Counted from the first letter of the stretch, positions 1-7,196 are shown. The stretch is DNA of 15,413 bases from CBDCWA01 sp046048295 (GCA_046048295.1 JBJOGJ010000072.1:1-15413), one strand, 5' to 3'. Notes: generated by a model not told the origin, from the letters alone. Numbers and translations: made by a program.

Positions 1-1
1 T

Positions 2-1093
2 CACATTCCCGGCAAACCGGATATCGTTCCCCGCAATCGTCCTGGCGCCGGCAGCACCATCGTTACCAACGAGCTCTACAACCGCTACGCCCAGGACGGC
101 ACGGCAATCGCAACCTTCAGCCGTGGCATTCCGACGGAGCAGCTCTTCAAGACACCCGGTGTGCAGTATGACGCCTCCAAGATGCACTGGCTCGGGAGCC
201 TCAACAGCGAGGTCTCCACCTGTGTTTCCTGGCATACGACACCCATCAACACCTTCGAGGACCTGAAGACCCGCGGCATGGTCGTCGGCGGGACGGGGCC
301 GGGTGCCGATACCGACATCTTCCCGATCGTCCTCAACAACGTGCTCGGCACCAAGCTGAAGCTGATCACCGGTTATCCAGGTGGCAACGACGTGAGCTTC
401 GCCTTGGAGCGTGGTGAGGTCGAGGGGCGCTGCGGTTGGTCCTGGTCATCGGTGATTACGACGCGTCCGAGCTGGCTCAAGGAAAAGAAGATCAACGTTC
501 TCGTTCAACTTGCCGTCAACAAGCATCCCGATCTCGCTGGCGTCCCCTTCGTGATGGACCTCGCGAAGACCGAGAAGGAGCGCCAGATCCTGAAGTTGAT
601 TTTCGCCGTCCAGCTCTGGGGCCGTCCCTATGCGGTGGGTCCCAAGGTTCCGGCGGATCGCGTCGCTGCACTCAGGAAGGCGTTCATGGACACGGCCAGG
701 GATCCCGTCTTCGTCGAAGAGATGAAGAAGCGGAAGTTCGATCTCGACGTGCTTGACGGAGAGACGGTGCAGAAGGCGGTCAACGAAATGTTCGAGATCC
801 CGGCGGACGTCGTCGAAGCGGCCAAGCAAGCGCGCAACTTCCAGGGCAACATCCAGATCTCGAAGGCTGTCATACCGATCGAGACCATCAGCGGGAAGCT
901 CGTCGCCATCGCAAAGAAGGGCGCCCGTGTCACGGTCGAGGGCGGCGGCAAGTCGCAGAAAGCGAATGTTTCCGGCCGCAACACGAAGATCACCATCGCC
1001 GGCAAGGAGGCCAAGCGGGATGCTCTGAAGGAAGGCATGAGCTGCAAGCTCATCTATCAGGCATCGGCGGCCAAGGAGATCGCCTGCGAGTAG
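2..1093 (+). CDS. Orphan TctC/Bug-type periplasmic substrate-binding protein with C-terminal extra domain (5' truncated)
   Basis: The reading frame is open from base 2 to the TAG at 1091-1093, giving 363 residues; the start lies outside the window. It aligns by eye along its length with the receptor at 12992-14092: both have C-x-x-W-H-T, LGTK, GY-x-G, a GRCG motif, W-L-(K/R)-(E/D)-KKIN and (L/V)PADR-x-x-ALR. By that alignment about 78 N-terminal residues, including the signal peptide, are missing. The family (tripartite tricarboxylate transporter receptors) binds small organic acids in the periplasm for a TctAB membrane complex; the ligand cannot be read here, and no tctA or tctB lies downstream. 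The receptor fold ends near base 880. Bases 881-1090 encode a further 70 or so residues, rich in beta-forming residues and ending in two cysteines (MSCKLIY, IACE), absent from the paralogue. A strong terminator follows 22 bases after the stop. Confidence 0.85.
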   Translation, partial: HIPGKPDIVPRNRPGAGSTIVTNELYNRYAQDGTAIATFSRGIPTEQLFKTPGVQYDASKMHWLGSLNSEVSTCVSWHTTPINTFEDLKTRGMVVGGTGPGADTDIFPIVLNNVLGTKLKLITGYPGGNDVSFALERGEVEGRCGWSWSSVITTRPSWLKEKKINVLVQLAVNKHPDLAGVPFVMDLAKTEKERQILKLIFAVQLWGRPYAVGPKVPADRVAALRKAFMDTARDPVFVEEMKKRKFDLDVLDGETVQKAVNEMFEIPADVVEAAKQARNFQGNIQISKAVIPIETISGKLVAIAKKGARVTVEGGGKSQKANVSGRNTKITIAGKEAKRDALKEGMSCKLIYQASAAKEIACE

Positions 1094-1114
1094 TCCTGCC
1101 TGGTGCTGCTAACG

Positions 1115-1146
1115 AAAGGGCCGGGTGATCCCGGCCCTTTTTTGTT
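1115..1146 (+). terminator. Rho-independent terminator, probably bidirectional
   Basis: An 11-base perfect stem AAAGGGCCGGG (1115-1125) and CCCGGCCCTTT (1130-1140) encloses the loop TGAT and runs into further T residues (1141-1143). It sits between the receptor stop (1093) and the stop of the convergent bicupin gene (1167). The A residues on the left arm give a short U run on the other strand, so it could end both transcripts. Confidence 0.9.
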
Positions 1147-1166
1147 AGGTAATCAGTGGGTTGCGA

Positions 1167-2366
1167 TCAGATCGCGGGGCCGATCGAGCGTGGCGTCTTG
1201 ATGACACCCTTGAGCTGGTCCTCTGGTATCGCAAGCAGGGCGGGCTCGTCGAAGATGTCGCCCATTTCGGATTTAACGCCGGTCTTCTCGAGCGCCTTCA
1301 GCCACTTGATGTGGAGGCGCGGATCCTGATCCTCGTACTCGACCTGGCGGCCGCCGTTCTGGACCGATATCGAGCCGCCACCTTCGGCGCTGCGCTTTCT
1401 GAGCGAGATGAAGGGGTAGCGGCGGCTGCCCAGGCTGCAGGCGAGGTAGCGTGCCGGCTTCGGACCCGTGTTGAAGTGCTGGTGGAACATCCAGAACGGT
1501 GGCGTGTACATGAAGCCGTGCTTCCAGGGGAACTCGACGAACTCAGACTCCCCCTCGTACCAGAGCAGCGTGTAGCCCTCGCCATCGACGGCGTGCACGT
1601 GCGTGCCGGCGGCGTGCCGGTGCGCCTTCTTGTAGCGGCCCATCGGGATCTGGGAGGTGTGGGCGTGCATGGTGCCGTCGGCGAGCACGAATGAGACGTT
1701 TAGGGAGCCCTTGCCGCGCTCGTTGAGCTCATAGAGCTTGAAGCTCGTGAGATCCGGGACGAAGTTGGTCTCCCAGACGTTGAGCATCGCCGTGCCCTTG
1801 CCCCGGTTGATGGGCACGTGATTGCCTTCGCCTTCCCAGTGGTTGGTCTCGCCAAGCCGCTGGGGGAACTGCCATGGGTTGTTAAACACGAAGTCGATGT
1901 CGTGGTAGAGGTTCATGGTCAGCGGCGCGTCGTGCGTGCATGAGAGCCTCACGGGTTCCGCGCCGGTGCCGTTGAAGATCTGGTACTGGCAGTTGAGCGG
2001 TATGGCGAAAAGTGCCTTCGGTCCCCATTCGAACGTCTGCTTCTCGCCGTTGGGGAACCAGATCGTGGTGCTGCCGTGGCCGGCCAGCACGTAGAAGAAG
2101 GACTCGTAGAGGTGCTTTACCGGGCGCGTCTTGCCGCCTTTCGCCACCTCGATCACGTAGTTGGCCATGAAGTCGCCGCGCCCGTGCGTGTGGGCGAAGC
2201 AACCTTTCGCCTCATAGAGGTCCCAGTCGCCGGTTTCGAGGGACAGGAGGTCGTGCCCGAAGTCCAGGTGGATCGGAATTTTCTGGGCCTCGGCCCAATT
2301 CAGATAGGGATCCACCAGGAATCTGTCCTTCAGTTCCTCGGCGGTTTTGGCTGGCTTGTCCGTCAT
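1167..2366 (-). CDS. Bicupin (double cupin) protein, probable metal-dependent dioxygenase-like enzyme
   Basis: The protein has 399 residues with two cupin beta-barrels, a layout like gentisate/salicylate dioxygenase-type bicupins. The C-terminal cupin holds a good metal site: G243 then H249-R-H251 and H256 (motif 1, with His in the usual Glu place) and P290...H295-Q-H297-F-N299 (motif 2). The N-terminal cupin (about residues 70-160) is degenerate: H85-L-Y-E88 with G96 and no full HxH. The metal is therefore probably held by the second barrel. The ATG at 2366 has an AGGGAGC ribosome site six to seven bases upstream. The gene converges on the receptor at 2-1093, and uptake plus oxidation of one organic acid is a plausible but unproven link. 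A dyad lies 52-69 bases upstream of the start. No signal peptide is seen, so it should be cytoplasmic. The reaction is unknown. Confidence 0.85.
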   Translation of the reverse strand: MTDKPAKTAEELKDRFLVDPYLNWAEAQKIPIHLDFGHDLLSLETGDWDLYEAKGCFAHTHGRGDFMANYVIEVAKGGKTRPVKHLYESFFYVLAGHGSTTIWFPNGEKQTFEWGPKALFAIPLNCQYQIFNGTGAEPVRLSCTHDAPLTMNLYHDIDFVFNNPWQFPQRLGETNHWEGEGNHVPINRGKGTAMLNVWETNFVPDLTSFKLYELNERGKGSLNVSFVLADGTMHAHTSQIPMGRYKKAHRHAAGTHVHAVDGEGYTLLWYEGESEFVEFPWKHGFMYTPPFWMFHQHFNTGPKPARYLACSLGSRRYPFISLRKRSAEGGGSISVQNGGRQVEYEDQDPRLHIKWLKALEKTGVKSEMGDIFDEPALLAIPEDQLKGVIKTPRSIGPAI

Positions 2367-2371
2367 TCTTG

Positions 2372-2377
2372 CTCCCT
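2372..2377 (-). promoter_or_regulatory. Ribosome binding site of the bicupin gene
   Basis: The minus strand reads GGGAGC, with its core about six bases before the ATG at 2366. It supports this start over later methionines. Confidence 0.7.
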
Positions 2378-2412
2378 GACCATTCGGCGGTTGGTTAATG
2401 CCTGCGACCGTA

Positions 2413-2435
2413 CTATGATGATGGTTCCATCATAG
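2413..2435. promoter_or_regulatory. Dyad operator candidate upstream of the bicupin gene
   Basis: ATGATGG (2418-2424) and CCATCAT (2427-2433) form a perfect 7-base inverted repeat around TT. In an alternative register, CTATGATG (2413-2420) and CATCATAG (2428-2435) form an 8-base repeat. The site is 52-69 bases upstream of the bicupin ATG, where a promoter is expected, and would fit a dimeric repressor. The TGGT-type core recalls GntR/FadR-class operators, but no regulator gene is in the window, so the class is a guess. It may instead serve the divergent gene at 2583. Confidence 0.45.
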
Positions 2436-2473
2436 ATGGGCGGTGCGGCACCTGCAAACGGCCTCGCAATGAG

Positions 2474-2485
2474 GCGGGGCCCCGC
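2474..2485. repeat. Perfect 12-base GC palindrome in the leader of the Tudor-like gene
   Basis: The sequence GCGGGGCCCCGC is self-complementary and can extend to GAG/CTC with one bulged G. It is followed by TCGGTTTTG and lies about 100 bases before the ATG at 2583. It could be an mRNA hairpin (weak attenuator-like) or a protein site, or may be chance in GC-rich DNA. Confidence 0.3.
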
Positions 2486-2582
2486 TCGGTTTTGCGCGGT
2501 AAGCATTACCGACGAGAATCCTGGAGCTTGCGGCTGTCAGGGCCCAAGCTTCGGGCTGGTGCAATCAGCACGGGAGCTCCGG

Positions 2583-2903
2583 ATGGCCAAGAACCCGAAA
2601 AAGCCAGCAGCAAAGGCGAAGCCTGCAGCCAAGCCCGTCCAGGCGGCCGCCAAGAAGGCGGCGCCGGCGAAAAAGACGCCGGCAAAAAAGGCTGCGGCTG
2701 CGAAGCAACTGGCGACGGCGCAAGCCGTGCGCAAATCATCGGAGCCGGCGGCCGTTGCGCATGACTATGAAGCCGGCGCCAAGGTGAAACATGCGGTATT
2801 CGGCGCCGGCGTCGTGCGCGAGGTGACCGGCGACATCCTCGCCATCGAGTTCAAGAAGGGCGACGTCCGCTTCATCCGCGAGGATTTCGTCAAGAGAGCC
2901 TGA
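2583..2903 (+). CDS. Small basic protein: histone-H1-like tail joined to a UvrD/PcrA C-terminal Tudor-like domain
   Basis: The protein has 106 residues in two parts. Residues 2-41 are almost only Lys, Ala and Pro (repeats of the AAKKAAPAKK and PAKKAAAAK type), like bacterial histone-H1-like tails, and should be disordered and strongly positive. Residues 62-106 (G65-AKVKHAVFGAGVVRE, then GDILAIEFKKGDVRFI) match the pattern G-x-x-V-x-H-x-x-F-G-x-G-x-V seen in the C-terminal Tudor-like domain of UvrD/PcrA helicases and related RNA-polymerase-binding modules. I infer a nucleic-acid or RNA-polymerase-associated role. The frame is open upstream to 2436, but the ATG at 2583 is preferred because of GGGAG ten bases upstream and because the upstream codons do not resemble this family. 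The gene converges on the TPR gene with 32 bases between stops. Confidence 0.75.
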   Translation: MAKNPKKPAAKAKPAAKPVQAAAKKAAPAKKTPAKKAAAAKQLATAQAVRKSSEPAAVAHDYEAGAKVKHAVFGAGVVREVTGDILAIEFKKGDVRFIREDFVKRA

Positions 2904-2935
2904 CGCAGCGGGCCCTCCTCCGGCCGCAATACGCG

Positions 2936-4714
2936 CTACTCGGTGCCGGCGAGGCGGCGGACCCCATTGCGGCTCGCGGCGAGATTGGGGTCGAGCGCGA
3001 GGGCACGCCTGTAGTCCGCAAGCGCACCGCGCTTTTCCCCGAGTGCTTCGAGCGCGCGTGCCCGCAGTTCGACCGCCAGCGCCATCTTCGGGTCACGCTG
3101 GCTGGCCTTGTCGGCGAGAATCAGCGCCGCCTTCGCATCGCCGCGACCAAGTGCGATCCAGCTGAGGTTATAGGTGGCCGACACGTTGACCGGATCGAGG
3201 GCCAATGCCTGATGACACGAGCGTTCGGCGTCTTGGTGGCGTTCGAGCCCGATCAGCACGCCGCAGCGCATGGCATGGGCGGTTGCGTCGCCAGGGACCA
3301 TGGCAAGGTAGGCGTCGTAGTCCGCCAGTGCCGCCTGCCGCTCGCCGAGCCTCTCGCTGACGAAAGCGCGCTCCTTGAGGCCGTCGGTGTCGTCCGGCGC
3401 AAGGGCGAGTGCGGTATCGAGGTGGCTGCGCGCCTTCTTGAAATCGCCCTTGCGGACGAAAACCAGTGCACTGTTGAAATGCGCGGATGCGAATTCCGGT
3501 GCGAGCGCGATCGCCTTCTCGAAGTCCTCGAGCGCCTTGTCCGGCATTTCCAAATCGATGTAGCTCGCGCCGCGCCCGTTGTAGAGTTCGGCATTGGACT
3601 TCGCCAGCGCGATGGCGCCGCTGTAGTCGGCGACGGCTTGCCGGAACTTTTTCAGTGCACGACGTGCCTCGGCCCTGTTCTGCCAGGCGAGCACGTAGCG
3701 GTTGTCGATGGCGATGGCGCGGGAGGCATCTGCCTCGCCCTTGTGGGGTTGTCCCAGCTTGATATGGGCGAACGATCGCGCGGCCAGCGAGGAGACGTCG
3801 CGCGGGTTGAGTTCCAGTGCCCGCGTCAGGTCGGCAGTCGCGGCCTTGAATGTTCCGTTTGCGTTGTGACTGATGCCGCGGTTGCGGAGCGCCAGCACCG
3901 AGCCGCTGTCGAATCCGAGGGCCCTGGTGTGGTCGGCGATTGCCCGTTCGAACTTGCCGAGCTGATGGTATGTATGCCCACGATTGATATAGGCGTCGAT
4001 GTAATCGGCCTTGAGCTCGATGGCCTTGTCCAGGTCGGGTATGGCGAGCTCGTATCGCCCAGCATCGTCGTGCACCAGCGCGCGATTGTAGTAGTACACC
4101 GCATTGGCGGGAGACAGCCGGATCGCGACATCGAAGTCGGCCAGCGCGGCATCGTATCGGCCGAGCCGGCGAAGCAGGATTCCCCTGTCATTGCGTACTT
4201 GATGACCGTCTGGTGCGAGCGAAATTGCCTGCGCGAAGTCGGCAAGTGCGTTGGCGGTGCGGCCAAGTTCGTCGTTGGCGTTCGCTCTCAGTGCCCAGGC
4301 GCCGGAATTGTCCGGTTCTGCTGCAATCGCCTTGTCCAGATGCAGCACCGCGTCTGAGAATGCACCCTTGTCGTAGGCCAGTCGTGCCTTGGCGTATTCC
4401 TCGGCATATGTGCGAGCCTTCTGGTGCGCGGCGTGGAGCGAAGCTGCATCCGGACCTTTGTTCGCGCTGCCGGTATCTTTGGTCTTATTGTCGACCGTCA
4501 AGTCCCATGGGGGCAGCCCGAGATCGGCAAACCTCACATCCGGAAGCGCAACGTGTGTCCTGTGGCCCGGTTCGTGCCGATACGAATATCCGATCAGTGA
4601 AGCGCCTGCCGCTAGGAGCAGGAGCGGGAGCATGAGTACGAAAGTCGCGGCCGGCCGGTTCGAATCGAAGCGCTCGACAACGATCTCGGATCTCATGTGC
4701 GCGCCACTTGTCAT
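2936..4714 (-). CDS. Membrane-anchored protein with 14 tandem TPR repeats
   Basis: The protein has 592 residues. After a short N-terminal stretch comes one hydrophobic segment (about residues 23-45, FVLMLPLLLLAAGASL) that should anchor it in the inner membrane with the remainder in the periplasm. From about residue 100 to near the end I count 14 consecutive 34-residue TPR units, each with the usual G/A, Y/F, A and ...AL-x-L-x-P positions; several begin exactly where the last ends. TPR arrays are protein-protein scaffolds, and no enzymatic domain is present. The frame is open to a Met at 4789, but the ATG at 4714 follows GGAGGA four bases upstream, so I use it. It lies downstream of tenA on the same strand, separated by 159 bases with an A/T-rich stretch, so it probably has its own promoter. 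Partner and pathway are unknown. Confidence 0.85.
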   Translation of the reverse strand: MTSGAHMRSEIVVERFDSNRPAATFVLMLPLLLLAAGASLIGYSYRHEPGHRTHVALPDVRFADLGLPPWDLTVDNKTKDTGSANKGPDAASLHAAHQKARTYAEEYAKARLAYDKGAFSDAVLHLDKAIAAEPDNSGAWALRANANDELGRTANALADFAQAISLAPDGHQVRNDRGILLRRLGRYDAALADFDVAIRLSPANAVYYYNRALVHDDAGRYELAIPDLDKAIELKADYIDAYINRGHTYHQLGKFERAIADHTRALGFDSGSVLALRNRGISHNANGTFKAATADLTRALELNPRDVSSLAARSFAHIKLGQPHKGEADASRAIAIDNRYVLAWQNRAEARRALKKFRQAVADYSGAIALAKSNAELYNGRGASYIDLEMPDKALEDFEKAIALAPEFASAHFNSALVFVRKGDFKKARSHLDTALALAPDDTDGLKERAFVSERLGERQAALADYDAYLAMVPGDATAHAMRCGVLIGLERHQDAERSCHQALALDPVNVSATYNLSWIALGRGDAKAALILADKASQRDPKMALAVELRARALEALGEKRGALADYRRALALDPNLAASRNGVRRLAGTE

Positions 4715-4718
4715 GTGA

Positions 4719-4724
4719 TCCTCC
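4719..4724 (-). promoter_or_regulatory. Ribosome binding site fixing the start of the TPR gene
   Basis: The minus strand reads GGAGGA four bases before the ATG at 4714. The upstream in-frame Met at 4789 has no such site, and the Met at 4696 has only a weak AGTGG. Confidence 0.75.
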
Positions 4725-4873
4725 GCCTCAGTACGAGAAAACAGTTGAACGAAGCGCCGCCATGTTGCTGATAAACAGAACAATTGCAAGCCATCCAGAC
4801 ATTCAGTCTTCGTCCGCTGCCGATGGGAGTGCGAAGGTCTGCGTGGCTATAATGTAAAAAAAATCGTTCAGCC

Positions 4874-5542
4874 TTAGAGATTTGCTGCATCAAGTCCCAT
4901 CTGCCAGAAGTCTGCTTCGAGCACGGTAGCCTGCCGGAAAATTGCGACAAGTTCGCCTGCCCTCGCCTCCGTGACGTAGTGTTCCGCCAGTCGGTCGAGG
5001 TGGGTGCGCGCATCATCTGCGACCGTTTGATAAGCCTCCCCGGCGTATTCCTCTATCCACGCGCGATATGGATTTTCGGGTGCGCAGCCGACTTCGGTTT
5101 CCGCGAGCATCGTGGCGATCTCCGCATAGCCGATGACGCAAGGTGCGAGCGCGACCTTCAGGGCGAGCAGGTCGCCGCGCAGGCCGGTTTCCAGGACATA
5201 TCGCGTGTAGGCCAGCAGTGCCGGCTCTGCCGGTGCTGCTTCGAGATCGCCGGCCGTCAGTCCCCATTTCGCAGCCAGCCTCACGTGCAAGTCCATTTCG
5301 ACGTCCAGGATCGCTGACATTCCCGCTGCCGCTGCGCGCATGTCGGCGAGCGTCGGCGACTTGTAGACGGCAACGGCATAGGCGCGCGCGAACTCGATCA
5401 GGAACAGGTAGTCCTGCACGAGGTATTTCCGGAACGCCGCTTCGGGAAGCGTGCCGTCGCCCAACTGCAGCGTGAACGGGTGGTGCGTGTAGGCGTTCCA
5501 TTCCGCGCTGCATTCCTGCTTCAGGCGCTCGAAGAAACCCAT
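4874..5542 (-). CDS. tenA: TenA/thiaminase II (aminopyrimidine aminohydrolase)
   Basis: The 222 residues match the usual TenA length and all-helical pattern. TenA hydrolyses aminopyrimidine products of degraded thiamine to hydroxymethylpyrimidine (HMP) for thiamine salvage, in the cytoplasm. Visible family marks are Q43-D44-Y45, the catalytic cysteine C135 in LAPCVIGYAEI (same position as Cys135 of the Bacillus enzyme), Y139 next to it, and a C-terminal Glu in VLEADFW (E209). The N-terminal stretch FFERL...EWNAYTHHPF is also typical. The start at 5542 is supported by GAGGAGG eight bases upstream. It is divergent from the ACT-domain gene (90 bases apart). No other thi gene and no recognisable TPP riboswitch was seen, so the gene stands apart from a thiamine operon. 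Confidence 0.93.
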   Translation of the reverse strand: MGFFERLKQECSAEWNAYTHHPFTLQLGDGTLPEAAFRKYLVQDYLFLIEFARAYAVAVYKSPTLADMRAAAAGMSAILDVEMDLHVRLAAKWGLTAGDLEAAPAEPALLAYTRYVLETGLRGDLLALKVALAPCVIGYAEIATMLAETEVGCAPENPYRAWIEEYAGEAYQTVADDARTHLDRLAEHYVTEARAGELVAIFRQATVLEADFWQMGLDAANL

Positions 5543-5632
5543 CTTCTCTTCCTCCTCAGGCTGCGGTTGACAGTCGCGCCCGGGCCATGGGACCAGTCGT
5601 CACCCGAAAGTCAAGTCAGGCCGGAGAGCGTC

Positions 5633-6157
5633 ATGGCACTCGAAATAGTTCTAACCATTGTGGCGCGAGACCGGCCGGGCCTCGTCAAGCGCGTGTCGGA
5701 GGCGGTGAGTGCGAACGGTGGGAACTGGGTCGACAGTTCGATGGCGCGGCTCGGCGGCGAATTTGCCGGGATCGTGCGCATCACGCTGCCCGAGGAGAAG
5801 GCCGCGGCGCTGGAGAAAGCCCTGGCCGGGCTTGCCGCGGAAGAGATCGCGGTCACCGTGCGGCGCGGTGCCGGTGGTGTCGTCCCGAGTGGTACGCGGG
5901 CCACTCTCGTGCTCACGGGGATCGATCATCCCGGCATCGTGCATCGCGTCGCGAGTGAGCTTGCCGAGCGCAACGTCAGCATCGACGTACTCGAGACGGA
6001 GGTCTTCACCGGCAGCATGTCCGGCGAGGCGATGTTTTCGGCGCGGGCAACGGTCGTCCTGCCGACCGGTTTCGACGAGTTGGAGCTAAGGCGCGCGCTC
6101 GAGCGGCTCGCGCAGGACATCATGGTCGATATCGAGCTCTCGGATGAAGGGAAGTAG
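5633..6157 (+). CDS. GcvR-like protein with two ACT domains
   Basis: The protein has 174 residues and consists of two ACT domains: about 4-76, with A11-RDRPGLVKRVSEAV, and 91-168, with G96-IDHPGIVHRVASEL then the strand N115-VSIDVLETE. Both contain the D-(R/H)-PG-(L/I)-V turn typical of ligand-binding ACT modules. Proteins of this build include GcvR, the glycine cleavage system repressor partner, and related amino-acid-sensing regulators. No DNA-binding or catalytic domain is present, so any regulation must be through another protein. The frame is open upstream to 5480 but overlaps tenA there; the ATG at 5633 with GGAGAG five bases upstream is the clear start. No gcvTHP genes are in view, so whether it senses glycine is not shown. 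Confidence 0.85.
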   Translation: MALEIVLTIVARDRPGLVKRVSEAVSANGGNWVDSSMARLGGEFAGIVRITLPEEKAAALEKALAGLAAEEIAVTVRRGAGGVVPSGTRATLVLTGIDHPGIVHRVASELAERNVSIDVLETEVFTGSMSGEAMFSARATVVLPTGFDELELRRALERLAQDIMVDIELSDEGK

Positions 6158-6325
6158 GCCGTCGCATTTGATGGGCAACGCGGCCTCGGGATGTTCGAGC
6201 CGCGCGCCGAATGCGGTGCACTTGGCTTCGAGTTTGGATGGTTTTCGCATCTGGTCATCCGGCATCATTGTCGAGTAGGCTATCGGGCGATATTTCATCA
6301 TTGTTCGTCGATGGAGCATGGGGCC

Positions 6326-6832
6326 ATGGACTGGTCGCTTGCGCTGAAGGTTGCCGGCTTGCTATTTGCCGCGCTCGATTTCTTTGGCTTGTCGAATTGG
6401 TTGGAGCACAAGCTCAATCGATTCCGATTGGGCGCCTACGAATTGATACCCGACAATTTGAGAGGCAGTCCAAGGCTGCCAATGGCAATCCTGGCTGATT
6501 TTTGGTGCCAAATGAAAGGTGAATTCAACGGCCCTCGCGCGAGCGCCGCTCGTCGCGAGTGGCGATGGATCATCATCGCGCTGTTGTTGACCGTATTGGC
6601 ATCCCCGTTTGCGGTTGGTGCCAGTTCGATTGGTGCCGTGGTCGGGATGTGGTTTGGCCTTGCCGGGTTTATTGCCGTGACAAGCGTCCTTTTCGTTCTC
6701 GCTTGGGTCTGCCTCGAGCGATACTTGATTCCCTATGGGATTTGGCTGCCTCTCCATGTCATGAACATGGCCCCCAAGGGAATGGTCGGTTCGCTGGGGT
6801 TGGCGTTGGCGGTCGCCGGGTTCTTTCTGTAG
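6326..6832 (+). CDS. Predicted small inner-membrane protein, unknown function, lower GC than its neighbours
   Basis: The protein has 168 residues with probable membrane segments near 5-23, 80-98 (WRWIIIALLLTVLASPF), 104-128 and 152-168, and a polar, basic stretch between the first two. I recognise no family. The start is the ATG at 6326 with GGAG nine bases upstream (6313-6316); the ATG at 6311 is an alternative. Two hand-counted 60-base lines within the gene are 50% and 53% GC, against 67% for a glnD line, and codons such as TTG, GAT and AAT are commoner than in the flanks. That suggests a gene of different origin or under weak codon selection. It stands alone: the ACT gene ends 168 bases upstream, and the following gene is convergent. 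Confidence 0.6.
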   Translation: MDWSLALKVAGLLFAALDFFGLSNWLEHKLNRFRLGAYELIPDNLRGSPRLPMAILADFWCQMKGEFNGPRASAARREWRWIIIALLLTVLASPFAVGASSIGAVVGMWFGLAGFIAVTSVLFVLAWVCLERYLIPYGIWLPLHVMNMAPKGMVGSLGLALAVAGFFL

Positions 6833-7074
6833 TTTACTCTTTTGAAAGATTATCGTTCGAGTTATCCCCGCTCCTTCCGCATGCCCCATACTCCCTCGCA
6901 TCCGCCTCGATCAGGGGCACTGTCGCGAGCTGGGCGTTCGGGTGGAGGCGGAGCCTGGTAAGCATTTGCACTCCCATCAGCTGGAGTGGTTGCCCGTGCC
7001 GGCACTCGCGGCCGAATGGGCCACGAATGCAGGTGACCGCGCTGGTGAGATGGACCGGTGTCGGGCGACAAGTG

Positions 7075-7149
7075 CCCAAGGCGCGGGACGGCTCCGGTCC
7101 CATCTTAATTGCTAATCGACGGCCCGTGCCGTCCCGCCCCCTTCTTGGG
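7075..7149. other. Long stem-loop, candidate structured RNA or palindromic element
   Basis: GCGGGACGGC (7083-7092) pairs perfectly with GCCGTCCCGC (7128-7137), enclosing about 35 bases. Outside it, CCCAAG (7075-7080) pairs with CTTGGG (7144-7149) across an asymmetric internal loop. No U tract follows on either strand, so it does not look like a simple terminator. It is about 240 bases beyond the membrane-protein stop. Confidence 0.45.
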
Positions 7150-7173
7150 GAGAACAGAACGAACGACGCAAAC

Positions 7174-7196
7174 CTCCGGGGCGACAACCCGCGGAG
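7174..7196. other. Short hairpin in the structured gap
   Basis: CTCCG (7174-7178) plus GGG (7179-7181) pairs with CCC (7188-7190) and CGGAG (7192-7196), with one bulged G at 7191 and the loop CGACAA. It lies between the long stem-loop and the tandem repeats. Confidence 0.35.

Noticed and set aside
3212..4357. Long plus-strand frame of 381 codons inside the TPR gene
   Set aside because: It is the antisense shadow of a GC-rich repeat gene, with no ribosome site and no recognisable domain.
4848..4853. TATAAT on the plus strand as a -10 promoter box
   Set aside because: No acceptable -35 box lies 16-18 bases upstream, and no plus-strand gene follows; it falls in an A/T-rich spacer.
4856..4887. 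T8 run on the minus strand just after tenA, with CAGC/GCTG before it, as a terminator
   Set aside because: The stem is only four pairs with an 11-base loop and five bases before the T run, too weak to call.
5543..5632. TPP (THI-box) riboswitch upstream of tenA
   Set aside because: The spacer is only 90 bases and I found no CTGAGA or ACCTGAT-type core on the minus strand.
6086..6319. Minus-strand frame of 77 codons antisense to the end of the ACT gene
   Set aside because: It overlaps a well-supported gene, lacks a ribosome site and matches no family.
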